NCBI RefSeq assembly: GCF_004337985.1
Contig: NW_021940937.1
Span: forward strand, 15,906-57,471
Direction of reading: 5' to 3'
Length of the DNA stretch: 41,566 bases
Source: Pyricularia pennisetigena
Taxonomy: Eukaryota; Ascomycota; Sordariomycetes; Magnaporthales; Pyriculariaceae
Made by a program: the position numbers and the translations under genes. The stretch's first letter is position 1. The number at the start of each line of letters is the position of its first letter. The notes below the pieces were generated by a model. That model was given only the letters and a program-made list of their open reading frames with translations, was not told where the DNA came from and searched no databases. This document shows, piece after piece, positions 32,774-41,566 of the stretch.

Positions 32774-35700
32774 CTATTCCTCGTCAGAGTTCGAGTCGTT
32801 TACGATCGGTGTCCCTAGGCGTAAAGTGCGTTCGTGGCGCGCGGGGCGCTGGCGGGCCGCTCTGGGGCGGGCGCTGAAGTAGTTGGTGGCTATCGAAAAC
32901 GCCTCAAAGCTTTTCGGTTGCCCGAAGCTTGTCTGGAAGAATTTCCAGCGTTGGGCGCGATTTGGCGGCCCGGCCGGCCGGTCGTTATCAGGCCACGGCC
33001 AGTTTCTCCACACCGCCCGCGAATAGCGGCAGTGCACCGGGTGCTCAGGGGAGGTCCGCTTCCAGCACCAGGCACACGAGGTGTTTGCATCCTGGTGGTT
33101 GAAACGGTCATGGTAGGCTTTGAAATCGCCGTGGCCGGTCCTCATGGCCAAATAATGGCCCAGTAGGGGTCTTGGCAAACGCAGTTCCTCGGGCTCCTTT
33201 CTCGGTGTGTATTGGAATTTCCATTCCCTATATGCGGGGGACCGTTCACAGAGTTCTTTACGCCACCAGTCCTTCTCTATATTCGAAAGAATGGCTCTGA
33301 GGACCGTGCCGGCACCGCTATACGTGGTTTGCTGAGCCCTCGGGTCTGGGTCCGGCGGTCCGGCGGAGCCGGCCTTGGCCAGCTCGTCAGCCCGGTCGTT
33401 TCCCGGGATTCCCTGGTGCCCAGGGCACCAACGGACCCGAACCTCGGTACCTTGTTTTCGGAGTAGATCGACAAGGTCATGGAACTCCAGAAAGGCCCAT
33501 TGGGACGAACGCGGCGCGTCGCCTCTAAGACCCCAAATAACCGAGGTGCTGTCCACACAAATCCAGATCCGGGCGCCTGGCTGGGCCTTGGCTGCCGCCT
33601 GTAGCCCTTTTAGGGCGCCAATCGCCTCGGCGTCGAAAACGTGGCTTTCCGGCGTAATAGATGCGGAGCCTGCGGCAAATTCCAGGCCCGCCCTAAAAGC
33701 GGCCCATCCGTACCCTATTTGGACGCAGTTGTTTTCGTGTTTTTCCGAACCATCCGTATATACCACGATATCGTCAGGTGATACCATGTCCAGCCATTCG
33801 ATAAAGCGGCGGGCCGCTTCCTCTTTCGGGACTCCTCCGGTGGGGTCAGTGCGAGAATCCGGGGCATTGCGAGGTGCGCGCAACTCTAGTCTCCGGATCC
33901 GCGGGAGAAGTTGTGCAGCCGTTTGCAGGGTCGTGGCCGAATGGCCCGAGTTGCGGGCACGAGCTGTTTCACGCAGGCGGCTGACAAGGGGGTGCCCCTT
34001 GTCCGCGAGCCTTAGTCGGGCGCCGTATTTCAGGCGGGTGTAGGCCAGCGCGACGCGGGCCGAGGGTAGTCCTGCGTCCCTGAGAACAGTGGACGAGGGG
34101 GTGGTTTTATACGCCGGGAGGATTGCCCGTGCCGCTAAAACCAGCGGTTTGTTCAGTGCTTTGAGGAGTCCTCTTTGCTTGTGCGCTGGGTTGTACCATG
34201 CCTCGGCTGCGTAGGTGGCCGAGGAACCCACGCATGCCACCGCTGCCTTGCGAAGTGCAGCCGCAGGCGGTCCGTATCTTACTGCCCCAAAGCTTTTGAG
34301 GTGAGCAGCGACCGCCATTGCTTTGGCAGCCCTTTCGGCCACGTGGCGGCGCCCGTCTAGCCGTCGGCTGAACCAAAAGCCAAGCCAACGCATGCCCGGG
34401 TAACGCTCGGCCCCGGAGGCGCTTTGTCCGCGTCGACCGCCCGGTAGTTGGACCGGGGTAACCGTTCTACCATTAATCCGGATTTCCGGGTTGCGACCGT
34501 GCCTTTTCTTAGTGATATGGATCACCTCTGTCTTTTCCGCTGCAAAATGGATTTTCTCTTCCGCCGCAATTTCGTGCATATCCCGGAGTTTATCTTCCAG
34601 CCAACGTACGTTCTCCTCCAACGAGGGTGACGATTTCCATGTAAGCACGTCGTCTGCGTATGCCAGCCGCCACTTCGCACCGTTTTTGACGAGGTACGCC
34701 AGATATAGCATATATAGGATCGGGGAAAGGGGAGACCCTTGCGGGGTGCCGCACCCAAGCCGCCTAAAGCCCGTGGTCGTACCCTCCAGCCGGACTCGGG
34801 CCTGGCGGCCGCTTAAAAAGTTAATCACGAACCTAAGGAGCATTTTACTAAACCCGAGGCTCCGCATTTTCCGTATCAATCGCCCATGGAGGAGGGCGTC
34901 GAAGGCGCCTTGGACGTCGCATGCGACAAGGGTGACTTCCTCCCCGCGAGCTAAAGCCTGCTCGATATCGTGGGCGAGGGCACAAACCAGATCCGTCGCC
35001 GATCGTTTGGGTAGGGCACCGCCGTGGGTGCAGCTAAGGAGCCCGTTGTCGTGTATGGCCCAAGCTATCCGGCGTGCAACGAGCCTCTCGAGGCCTTTTC
35101 CGATGCAGGAGAGGAGGGCTATAGGCCGCCAGGATCGAACGCTGCTCCGGTCTTTCTTCCCCGTTTTCGGTAGCATCGCGACTTCGGCCTTCTTCCAAGG
35201 CGCTGGGAAATGTCCGAGTTCCAGGCAACGTTGGTAGAGCCTGCGCACCGGCTCGGCCAACGAAGCCCATCCGGCTTTTAGTAGCCGGACGGTCATTCCG
35301 TCGATGCCCGGGGACGTGCTCGTAACCCCAATGCAGGAGCGCTCCGCCTCTTCCGCACTAACCTGGGTGTCCCAAGGGATTTTAGCCTCGTCCGGCGACC
35401 AGGCCTCCAAGGGGTCTCCCTGCAGGTCATCCTCCGCCGAAAATCGGCCAAGCACCTCCCGTTGCAGTGCTTCCGCTTTTGCTAAAGGCTCGCTCACTTG
35501 CTCGCCGTTAATAACCAGCGGCGGGGACCGGAGGCGTGGTCCGGCTCCCAGCCAGCCCACCATGTTCCACAAATCCTTATCGTCGCGCAGTTGGTCGATC
35601 CGGTGCCTCCAGTACTCCCGCTTCGCGGCCCGCACCCCTTTCGTGTAAGCTTTCTCCTCGGCAGAGGCGTTTGCCCTATTTACAGCGCTCCGCTTAACCC

Positions 35701-35836
35701 GCTGAAATTCGGCCCAAAGCCGTTGGCAGTTTTTGGTCCACCAGGGAGCCGAGCTGCCCCTTTTTCCCGCCGGCGTACCCACGACCCACGTCACTTGCTC
35801 CCATAAAGTTGTAAATTCAGCTACCCACGCGTCCAA
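32774..35836 (-). CDS. LINE ORF2 fragment: reverse transcriptase, RNase H, zinc knuckle
   Basis: About 1,020 codons remain, uninterrupted. Reverse transcriptase motifs are SWRPIALLSCIGKGLE (about residues 235-250), VACDVQGAFD (304-313, first catalytic Asp), GTPQGSPLSPILYM (363-376) and AYADDV (392-397, catalytic YADD). The RNase H domain follows with YTDGS (693-697), DAEAIGAL (about 735-742), CVDSTSV (760-766) and GNDRADELA (812-820), giving the D-E-D-D set. The C-terminus has a CCHC-like knuckle, CAWCWKRTSPEHPVHC. The apurinic endonuclease domain is absent by 5' truncation. By chance the frame is open into the host sequence, so a host-derived Met (35896, or Met codons at 35887 and 35848) could start a fusion of up to 1,040 aa. 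Confidence 0.95.
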   Translation of the reverse strand: MDAWVAEFTTLWEQVTWVVGTPAGKRGSSAPWWTKNCQRLWAEFQRVKRSAVNRANASAEEKAYTKGVRAAKREYWRHRIDQLRDDKDLWNMVGWLGAGPRLRSPPLVINGEQVSEPLAKAEALQREVLGRFSAEDDLQGDPLEAWSPDEAKIPWDTQVSAEEAERSCIGVTSTSPGIDGMTVRLLKAGWASLAEPVRRLYQRCLELGHFPAPWKKAEVAMLPKTGKKDRSSVRSWRPIALLSCIGKGLERLVARRIAWAIHDNGLLSCTHGGALPKRSATDLVCALAHDIEQALARGEEVTLVACDVQGAFDALLHGRLIRKMRSLGFSKMLLRFVINFLSGRQARVRLEGTTTGFRRLGCGTPQGSPLSPILYMLYLAYLVKNGAKWRLAYADDVLTWKSSPSLEENVRWLEDKLRDMHEIAAEEKIHFAAEKTEVIHITKKRHGRNPEIRINGRTVTPVQLPGGRRGQSASGAERYPGMRWLGFWFSRRLDGRRHVAERAAKAMAVAAHLKSFGAVRYGPPAAALRKAAVACVGSSATYAAEAWYNPAHKQRGLLKALNKPLVLAARAILPAYKTTPSSTVLRDAGLPSARVALAYTRLKYGARLRLADKGHPLVSRLRETARARNSGHSATTLQTAAQLLPRIRRLELRAPRNAPDSRTDPTGGVPKEEAARRFIEWLDMVSPDDIVVYTDGSEKHENNCVQIGYGWAAFRAGLEFAAGSASITPESHVFDAEAIGALKGLQAAAKAQPGARIWICVDSTSVIWGLRGDAPRSSQWAFLEFHDLVDLLRKQGTEVRVRWCPGHQGIPGNDRADELAKAGSAGPPDPDPRAQQTTYSGAGTVLRAILSNIEKDWWRKELCERSPAYREWKFQYTPRKEPEELRLPRPLLGHYLAMRTGHGDFKAYHDRFNHQDANTSCAWCWKRTSPEHPVHCRYSRAVWRNWPWPDNDRPAGPPNRAQRWKFFQTSFGQPKSFEAFSIATNYFSARPRAARQRPARHERTLRLGTPIVNDSNSDEE

Positions 35837-35851
35837 TAGTATTCGCATGTA
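35837..35851. repeat. Target-site duplication, right copy
   Basis: Exact direct repeat of 32482-32496. It marks the 5' end of the LINE and the reoccupied host sequence. Confidence 0.92.
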
Positions 35852-36220
35852 TAAACTCGGATACAGTATTCCACCATACCGGTTCATGATAGGCACTCGT
35901 CTGTGTGGGATTGAATTTCAGGAGAAGGTACCGACAGTGTGCGTTCAAAATTGATGATTTGATCACTTATAACTTGATCGACAACAAGGGCGTCATCCGT
36001 TTTTATAACTAACTAGACCAAAGTTTCAATGCTTCTCTTGAAGAACACCTGGCGGAGCCATGAACAATTATCGTTTGATGATTTCATAACTATTAGCATG
36101 TTTGTCTTCTCAGAACGTGCCTCATAGCAGCATGAAAGAAATGCAGTTCTACATTTTTGGGCAGATAACAAGCTGCACCTTGTGAAGAGTTGCCACACAT
36201 CTTCATCTACCGCAAAGTTA
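35852..36220 (-). pseudogene. 5' coding remnant of the LINE-split deaminase gene
   Basis: Read on the minus strand, one frame runs from about 36220 to 35885 with protein-like text: NFAVDEDVWQLFTRC, then AFLSCCYEARSEK, then WLRQVFFKRSIETLV, a TAG (about 36013), and on in the same frame through TDDALVVDQVISDQIINFE and SVPSPEIQSHTDECLS to a TGA. A donor-like CCG/GTATGG follows at about 35880. On the far side of the LINE the DNA has TACTAAC, a perfect fungal branch site, so the LINE may have landed inside an intron. The assignment to the deaminase gene rests on continuity and orientation; I do not recognise a domain in it. The two in-frame stops suggest decay. Confidence 0.45.
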
Positions 36221-36240
36221 CAGCATCATTCCGAAGTAGG

Positions 36241-36682
36241 GTAGTAATCTACTAATCATGGTGTGTTACACAGTTATGTTTGTATGCAAGAAGACCGTAT
36301 GCATACAGCTGTCAGAGTGATAAAGCAAAAAGCGGGCAGGATATCTGCAACTCAATAAAACTTGAGCTATATATGTCTGGTTTTGAGATGACTTGCTGAA
36401 GTCCTTCAATGACAGGGGGTGTTTTTGAATTACGCATACAGGACTGGGGCTTTAAATCTGCTTTGCCAAGTGCAACACTACCTTGAATACATGTCACTAA
36501 TCCAACAGAATTACCGCCAAGATAGTAGCGTTCGAAAACACAGTCCACGATTAATATCAACACTTCATCTTCACGCTAAGTCAGCTGTTATTGTATGCTT
36601 TGGTACTTGAGGTGTTCAATACGATAGTGGGCTGATGTCGGCTATAGAAGATAAGGCTATGCCGCAGTGGGACAAGTTTCAA
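36241..36682. other. Intergenic, no recognisable gene
   Basis: Short interval between the 5' remnant of the deaminase gene and family B copy 3. It may hold the former promoter of the split gene. No coding signal is recognised. Confidence 0.35.
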
Positions 36683-36684
36683 TA

Positions 36685-38542
36685 ACGTTGGGCTCCACAT
36701 CTCCGACCCCCCTAAAGTCCGGCCCCCTTGAAAAATGTAACGACGAAATACCCCTTTTATAAACCGATTTAAATGTAAACCTATCAACGCACAATAATAC
36801 AATCATTGTCAGGCTCTCCCGGTTCGCTAACCTCTTCTCCATCGTTCAAATCCTCTAAACAGTCCCTATTATTTTCCTGTGCTTCATAAACGTTTTTTTT
36901 GCTGACCAAAAGCTCGTTGGGATCCGGAATTACCCTTTTCCTTTTGACCGGCCGTACCGCCTCCAATTTTGCTTTTAACAAACTGATTTTTTGCTGAGCT
37001 TCAGCCAATAAGATATCCTTGGTTTCGAAGCTTTTTTGGACTTTTGCAAACAAAAGCCGTGAAGTGGCGTTACTTTTTTCGGACCGGGAAATTTCCTGTA
37101 GTTGAAGTCGAATATCTCGGGTCGTTTTAGGGGTTTTCCAAATAAGTAAAGATTGGTCGTTAATTTTTTGGTTTGGGCTTTCCGGTGTTTTATCCCTTTG
37201 GAAGCCGTTATTTCTACCTTTTTCGACGTTGGCGTTGCTATTTTCTAATAAAAACGGGTTTAAAAGTGGTTTTGCCAAGTTCACCGGCCATAACCCCGTC
37301 GTACGCCAACCAGATTGAATGGTTTTTGCTATAAATGCTTTTGATCTGGCTTTTCGATAGCAAAGTAGAAAGTTTCGTTTCCCAACAACCGTTGAACAGC
37401 AAAACTGGTTTACAAATCCCAGGTGACGTCGATAAGCTTCCTTTAACGGCCCAAAAACCGATAAATCCAACGGTTGAAGAACGTGCGACGAATGAGGAGG
37501 TAAATATAAAAGCTGAATATTATTTTGGAGGCAAACAAGCATAAACTCGTCGCTGACGTGTGATCCGTGGCCGTCGAGAACTAATAAACGCTTTTCAGGA
37601 GTTAAAGGTTGGGTATTTGGAATAAACACCTTTTTTAACCATTCGATACCTGTTTCATTATTTGTCCACCCGTTTTCTGTTGCATGAAATTGCCAGGTAT
37701 CGAAAGGACTTAAATCAGCTGGAAACCATTGTTGCTGTACGTTTTTCCCCTTAAATATAACGAGGGGAGGTATAACAGCCCCCGTAGCTGATACACATTC
37801 GATTATGCTCGTCCAACCCCGCGTTCCAGGCTCTTTTCGCTGTAATGGCCGGATTTTATTACGCCCTAACACCAGGCCATTAGATCCTTTGCCTTCCATT
37901 ATACCTGTTTCGTCCATATTCCAACGGTTGGCCGGTTTTATAGTATCGATAACGGGATTTTTCAAATAGGACCACCAAGATTTAATTACCTCGGTTGTAG
38001 CCCCATTAACCCGGGCATTTTCTATTCGCCGGGGCCTTTGGGTTTTCAAAATTGGATATCGGGCTATAAAACGGCTAACCCAATGTTTCCCAAGGCTTTT
38101 TCTTTCTCCGGCGGCCTGAAGAATTCGTTCCGCAAAATAGCGTAGTTCTTGATGCGTTGGCGGAAGGCCTAACGCGGCCTGCGCAAGTACCCAATCTGCC
38201 AAATAGGTCTCCTGCTCCTGTGAAAGCCTTTGACAAAATCTTTTCGCTTGTTGAATTGACTGGGCCCCCTTTAAACGATCGTGAAGGGTACTCCGAGGAA
38301 TACCCCATTTTTGCGAGGTTTTGTGAACTGATTTGCCATTTCTTATGTCAGAAATGGCAGCAAGAAGCTGATTTTCAGTGTACTGTTTCATTGGAAAGTT
38401 TGGAGCAAGAATCTTCAAAATGCAAGTTCTAAAGTGAAAAATTCGTCTAGATATTTATAAAATAAAACAAAGGGTTGACGTGGCTGAGTAGATATTTTTA
38501 GGGGCCGGACTTTAGGGGGGTCGGAGATGTGGAGCCCAACGT
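36685..38542 (-). mobile_element. Fot1/pogo-type transposon, family B copy 3
   Basis: 1,858 bp with TIRs at 36685-36726 and 38501-38542 and TA at 36683-36684 and 38543-38544. It is in the minus orientation. It shares the CCTTG sequence inside the 3' TIR with copy 2 and is nearly identical to it throughout. Confidence 0.96.
36784..38391 (-). CDS. Fot1/pogo-like DDE transposase, family B copy 3
   Basis: 535 aa from the ATG at 38391, intact, with the same helix-turn-helix, CENP-B-type and DDE_1 domains and the D160/D273/D309 triad. At every coding difference I noticed this copy carries the majority residue (Ser106, Ala110, and Thr in TPKTTRDIR), so it is the closest to a consensus of the three. 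Confidence 0.96.
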   Translation of the reverse strand: MKQYTENQLLAAISDIRNGKSVHKTSQKWGIPRSTLHDRLKGAQSIQQAKRFCQRLSQEQETYLADWVLAQAALGLPPTHQELRYFAERILQAAGERKSLGKHWVSRFIARYPILKTQRPRRIENARVNGATTEVIKSWWSYLKNPVIDTIKPANRWNMDETGIMEGKGSNGLVLGRNKIRPLQRKEPGTRGWTSIIECVSATGAVIPPLVIFKGKNVQQQWFPADLSPFDTWQFHATENGWTNNETGIEWLKKVFIPNTQPLTPEKRLLVLDGHGSHVSDEFMLVCLQNNIQLLYLPPHSSHVLQPLDLSVFGPLKEAYRRHLGFVNQFCCSTVVGKRNFLLCYRKARSKAFIAKTIQSGWRTTGLWPVNLAKPLLNPFLLENSNANVEKGRNNGFQRDKTPESPNQKINDQSLLIWKTPKTTRDIRLQLQEISRSEKSNATSRLLFAKVQKSFETKDILLAEAQQKISLLKAKLEAVRPVKRKRVIPDPNELLVSKKNVYEAQENNRDCLEDLNDGEEVSEPGEPDNDCIIVR

Positions 38543-38544
38543 TA

Positions 38545-39412
38545 AAAGAAAACATGTTCACCGGTTGATTGGAGCGCCAGCTGTACAAAGGGATGGAATA
38601 GGTGTCGCGAAAGATTTCCTCAGTTCAGATATTCCGCTCCCCATCGCTACCGTTGTTACTGACCATTTTTCAACCACCTTCCGCGATTTTGGTTTTACTA
38701 TTCCACGAGGTTTACAAAAACTTGGGAAGTGGAAGTCCGGGAGGTTTCAAAGGAAAGGGTTTCACTATCTATGTTTCCCGCATTTAACGGCAAAGGGAAA
38801 CATATGGCACTAGCGCCGAAAAGTTGGGTTTGATTTGCCGGCACTGAATCCAGGTTCAGGGCGTAGCCCATGGTTCGATGGGTCCATTTTCGCAAATGTT
38901 GTCGAAGAACGGTGTCCAGGTCAGAGTTTTGGAGGATTTGAAAATTAAATTTCCGTTTATTGGGGTAAAAGAACATTCACTGGATGATTTTACTGAGAGT
39001 TTAGGTTGTGGACCTGGGACATGGTCTAATTGCTTGCAATATGCTTCAGAAATACAATTGTCAAAATTTTGGCACCGAGAACCTTGGTAGGATTTGACTA
39101 TGGTATTAATGGATAATTTTAACAAAATGACAAGAGTGCTGTCTCGGAAACCATCTGCTTTTAGCACAAAACTCGCCACCTCCTCTCCCCTTCACATCAA
39201 TTTATCGGCTCGGCTCTTGTTCGAAATAAGGCAGGCCGAAGCTTTTCTTTTTGGACTATGTGGGTAAGGTCCCTGGTGCCCATGTCGCCCGTGCGAAAGC
39301 GTCATACATCACGCATCAATTACACAGGAAGCAATTCCTATTGGTCTCGGACAAGGAAGATCTACAATGCTTTTACCGCACACCTTATCCGTTATCTAGT
39401 TGGACTTTCGAA
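38545..39412. other. Intergenic, no recognisable gene
   Basis: Frames of up to 107 codons occur on both strands and overlap (for example 38698-38976 minus, 38856-39179 minus). None shows a recognisable domain, so none is called. Confidence 0.35.
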
Positions 39413-39762
39413 TCTCCCTCTCTCCCTCTCTCCCTCTCTCCCTCTCTCCCTCTCTCCCTCTCTCCCTCTCTCCCTCTCTCCCTCTCTCCCTCTCTCCCTC
39501 TCTCCCTCTCTCCCTCTCTCCCTCTCTCCCTCTCTCCCTCTCTCCCTCTCTCCCTCTCTCCCTCTCTCCCTCTCTCCCTCTCTCCCTCTCTCCCTCTCTC
39601 CCTCTCTCCCTCTCTCCCTCTCTCCCTCTCTCCCTCTCTCCCTCTCTCCCTCTCTCCCTCTCTCCCTCTCTCCCTCTCTCCCTCTCTCCCTCTCTCCCTC
39701 TCTCCCTCTCTCCCTCTCTCCCTCTCTCCCTCTCTCCCTCTCTCCCTCTCTCCCTCTCTCCC
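39413..39762. repeat. Tandem array of an 8-bp CT-rich unit
   Basis: About 44 perfect copies of TCTCCCTC over 350 bp, with no interruption that I can see. The plus strand is pure pyrimidine. Because 8 is not a multiple of 3, all three plus frames encode the same Pro-Ser-Leu repeat; I treat the long open frames through it as artefacts. It ends 43 bp before the ATG at 39806, so it would lie in the promoter or 5' leader of the next gene. Confidence 0.98.
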
Positions 39763-39805
39763 TTGTGGTTTCGACCTTACCCCTACTTAAAAAAGCCCAA
39801 CCAAC

Positions 39806-41159
39806 ATGTCAGAAATAGTTCTTTTTTGTTCCTTTTGTAAACGTCCCTTCCGCAAACGACAAAAAGGCCAGTCCAATCTCAAGAGGCACATCCAAAATTG
39901 CAAAAAAGCGCCTACACCTCAAGAAGTGCCTTTACCTCAAAAAGTGCCTCTGCCTCTTCATAACCACCAAACTCACCATTTGGTTGTTTGTCTTCGCCCT
40001 GAGAGCTTCAAGTTCACAACCGATAATACGCCGCACCTATATATACAGGTTGACCTCCTGGGGGAAGAAATCTCGAAATCGGCATGGTTTCCGGGATTTG
40101 AAGCACTGAGATCGTTTCCAAAATCTCACGAGGAAATAGGGAATCAGGTAGTGGTCCATCAATCACTAATTACCGCCTTGCACCTAATTGTCCAAGTCAG
40201 GCGAATTCGCGGTTAATATTCGAGAGTGGAACTCAAAAGTATTTGACGAGTTCCCTGGCGACGATTCGACAAAGGTCACCTTCCTCTTCCTTAACACGAC
40301 CGACGGTGACCCCAAAAAGGCACCGGAGCCCTGGGTGCAAGCATTGCAACTCAAAGACAAAAGACATGTCAATCTCTACCCAAACCAACGAAAAATGGAG
40401 GCGGAGCAGGGGAAGGTGGAGCTAATCAAAGTTTTGGACACCATCGCAAAAGCCGCTACAGAGTGGAAGTTCCAGTTCCGACCCAAGATTTGTTTCGGAA
40501 CAGGCATTTGTCCGTTGATTAAGGAGCAAACCACAGTATACAAACGCTTCTAAAGCGCAGTTTTATCCCATATGCGCATCCTAAACGAAAGACTGTCTTT
40601 TGTACCATGCTTTCCACTTGTTAACAAACCATTAAGCTTTATTACGACGAAACGGAAACGAGCGCAGGGATCTAATGAGGAGGATAACATCAATGTGCCT
40701 TGGTTCCACCAGCAATACATCCCTTTGGTGGCCCAAGGGGAGTTCCGCGTATTTCTTACGCCAAAAAACAGCTCGGGTATGGTCTTCCACTGGGTTTATA
40801 CTGCTGTTAACCGCGACAACCCAAAAATGAAAAATATCGTTCTTATTACCAAACCATCCGGAAATAACAGCGTAAAGTTCACGGGAAATGGCACAACTGA
40901 GGAACAGCTCAAAAGATTTGTACTCTACTATTACGAAAAGTTGCGGAAACTGCTACCGGGTATGTCCTTCGACGATGGCGTTCGCCTGGACATTGGAACC
41001 AGTGGGGATGGGAGGTTTTGGGTTATTGAAATTATTCCGTGGTACTCGGCCCATTATTTTTCAAAAACCAGTTTACCTTGCCCAAATACACAAGTCTGCA
41101 AGGCATTCGCCACATCTTTGGCACGTTCTTTAACACGTTCCAAAGTCACAAGTTTGTAA
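39806..41159 (+). pseudogene. Decayed gene: N-terminal zinc finger and possible ATP-grasp-like C-terminus
   Basis: The ATG at 39806 (context CCAACATGTC) starts a C2HC-type finger, FCSFCKRPFRKRQKGQ then LKRHIQNC, followed by a Pro-rich linker and LYIQVDLLGEEISKSAWFPG. The frame ends at a TAA (40214-40216), but the +1 frame carries on with VNIREWNSKVFDEFPG and KAPEPWVQALQLKDK. A TAA at 40551-40553 breaks that frame, which then continues through NINVPWFHQQYIPLVAQGEF, RVFLTP, FVLYYYEKLRKLLPGMSF and GVRLDIGTSGDGRFWVIEI to 41159. The last segment (RLDI, then WVIEI and WYSAHYF) has the spacing of a nucleotide/metal-binding ATP-grasp C-terminus, but that is a tentative reading. One frameshift and one stop make it a likely pseudogene. 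I found no intron that repairs both. Confidence 0.6.
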
Positions 41160-41566
41160 ACGGCTAAGGGCGGACAAGTCAATAGCTCCAATATTAATAA
41201 AGTCTTTTTTTTTCGATGTGACCAAGGTACCCATCCACAGTTTCCAATTCAGTTCACATGCTAGGCGCCAGTTATTTATTGTTGTTCCAATACCAGGAAG
41301 CATTTACTAACATCCGAAAGTCCATCAGAATCGAGCCGGTTGGTTGCGGAAACACAGTTACCTTTCCATCATATTTTAGGGATTAGTATTCGAAATTAAA
41401 TGAAATATTTAGACAACAATAGCACTCGCATGCGCGGTGGTTTGCTCTTGAGCCTTCTAGAAAAATAATGTGGCAGTAAAAGCTTTTTGCCCCTTAGCCA
41501 TCTACTTTGCTACCTTCTATGCTGTCCACCCTTATCGCCCGTAGGCCCGTACACTGGAGATAGGAG
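41160..41566. other. Intergenic to window end, nothing seen
   Basis: AT-rich sequence downstream of the decayed gene. A run of T with AATAAAG before it (about 41196-41215) could serve as a 3' processing region. No coding frame is supported. Confidence 0.35.

Larger units (their letters stand above)
32497..35836 (-). mobile_element. 5'-truncated non-LTR retrotransposon (LINE), Tad1-like
   Basis: The element is bounded by a 12-15 bp direct repeat (32482-32496 and 35837-35851), ends in a trinucleotide tail, and has a GC-rich 3' untranslated part (about 32522-32773). The 5' end is cut within ORF2, upstream of the reverse transcriptase, so the endonuclease domain and ORF1 are missing: the usual result of incomplete target-primed reverse transcription. 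Its GC-rich codon use contrasts with the AT-richer host gene around it. It lies in the same orientation as the deaminase gene it splits. Confidence 0.93.

Noticed and set aside
34491..35237. 248-codon plus-strand frame within the LINE
   Set aside because: It lies antisense to the reverse transcriptase domain in GC-rich DNA, where long shadow frames are expected. No domain is seen.
39251..39840. Three long plus-strand frames through the 8-bp array, each giving a Pro-Ser-Leu repeat protein
   Set aside because: An 8-bp repeat with no stop is open in all frames, so these frames follow from the array and carry no independent coding evidence.

Overview
The window reads as genomic DNA of a filamentous ascomycete (Pezizomycotina). 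The evidence is short GT-AG introns of about 50-75 bp with CTAAC/CTGAC-type branch sites, four Fot1/pogo-type DNA transposons, a LINE related to fungal Tad1-like elements, and several gene families known almost only from filamentous fungi. Gene density is low and mobile DNA is abundant, so I infer an accessory, transposon-rich region. I cannot name the species.

Layout. 0-2 kb: a complete Fot1/pogo-like element (family A). 2.6-4.2 kb: a two-exon fungal PD-(D/E)XK nuclease-like gene on the minus strand. 4.8-5.3 kb: a frameshifted coding remnant. 6.0-7.6 kb: a multi-exon Ulp1-type (C48) cysteine protease gene, with a truncated transposase relic (7.7-8.6 kb) directly downstream. 9.8-10.4 kb: a spliced small membrane protein resembling the IFI6/IFI27 (ISG12) family. 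12.2-12.9 kb: a two-exon aminoglycoside-phosphotransferase-like kinase. 13.8-20.4 kb: mostly non-coding, with three diverged copies of an unnamed dispersed repeat, a possible 24-residue zinc-ribbon peptide and a 60-residue DnaJ-type cysteine-rich protein. 21.2-21.7 kb: a second transposase relic. 22.9-27.7 kb: two nearly identical 1,858-bp Fot1/pogo-like elements (family B) in inverted orientation. 27.7-30.4 kb: a broken C2H2 zinc-finger gene between two inverted, diverged arms of about 330 bp. 30.8-36.2 kb: an OTT_1508-like deaminase gene split by a 5'-truncated LINE with a 12-15 bp target-site duplication. 36.7-38.5 kb: a third family B copy. 39.4-39.8 kb: a 350-bp array of an 8-bp CT-rich unit, directly upstream of a decayed zinc-finger/ATP-grasp-like gene (39.8-41.2 kb).

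How it fits together. I see no operon-like or clustered pathway. The main theme is repeated mobile-element insertion into a region carrying lineage-restricted fungal genes. Family B copies differ at only a few bases, and the changes I compared are not in the CpA context of repeat-induced point mutation, so their insertion looks recent. The other elements and several genes are clearly older and decayed. All spliced models are my own readings and have no transcript support.
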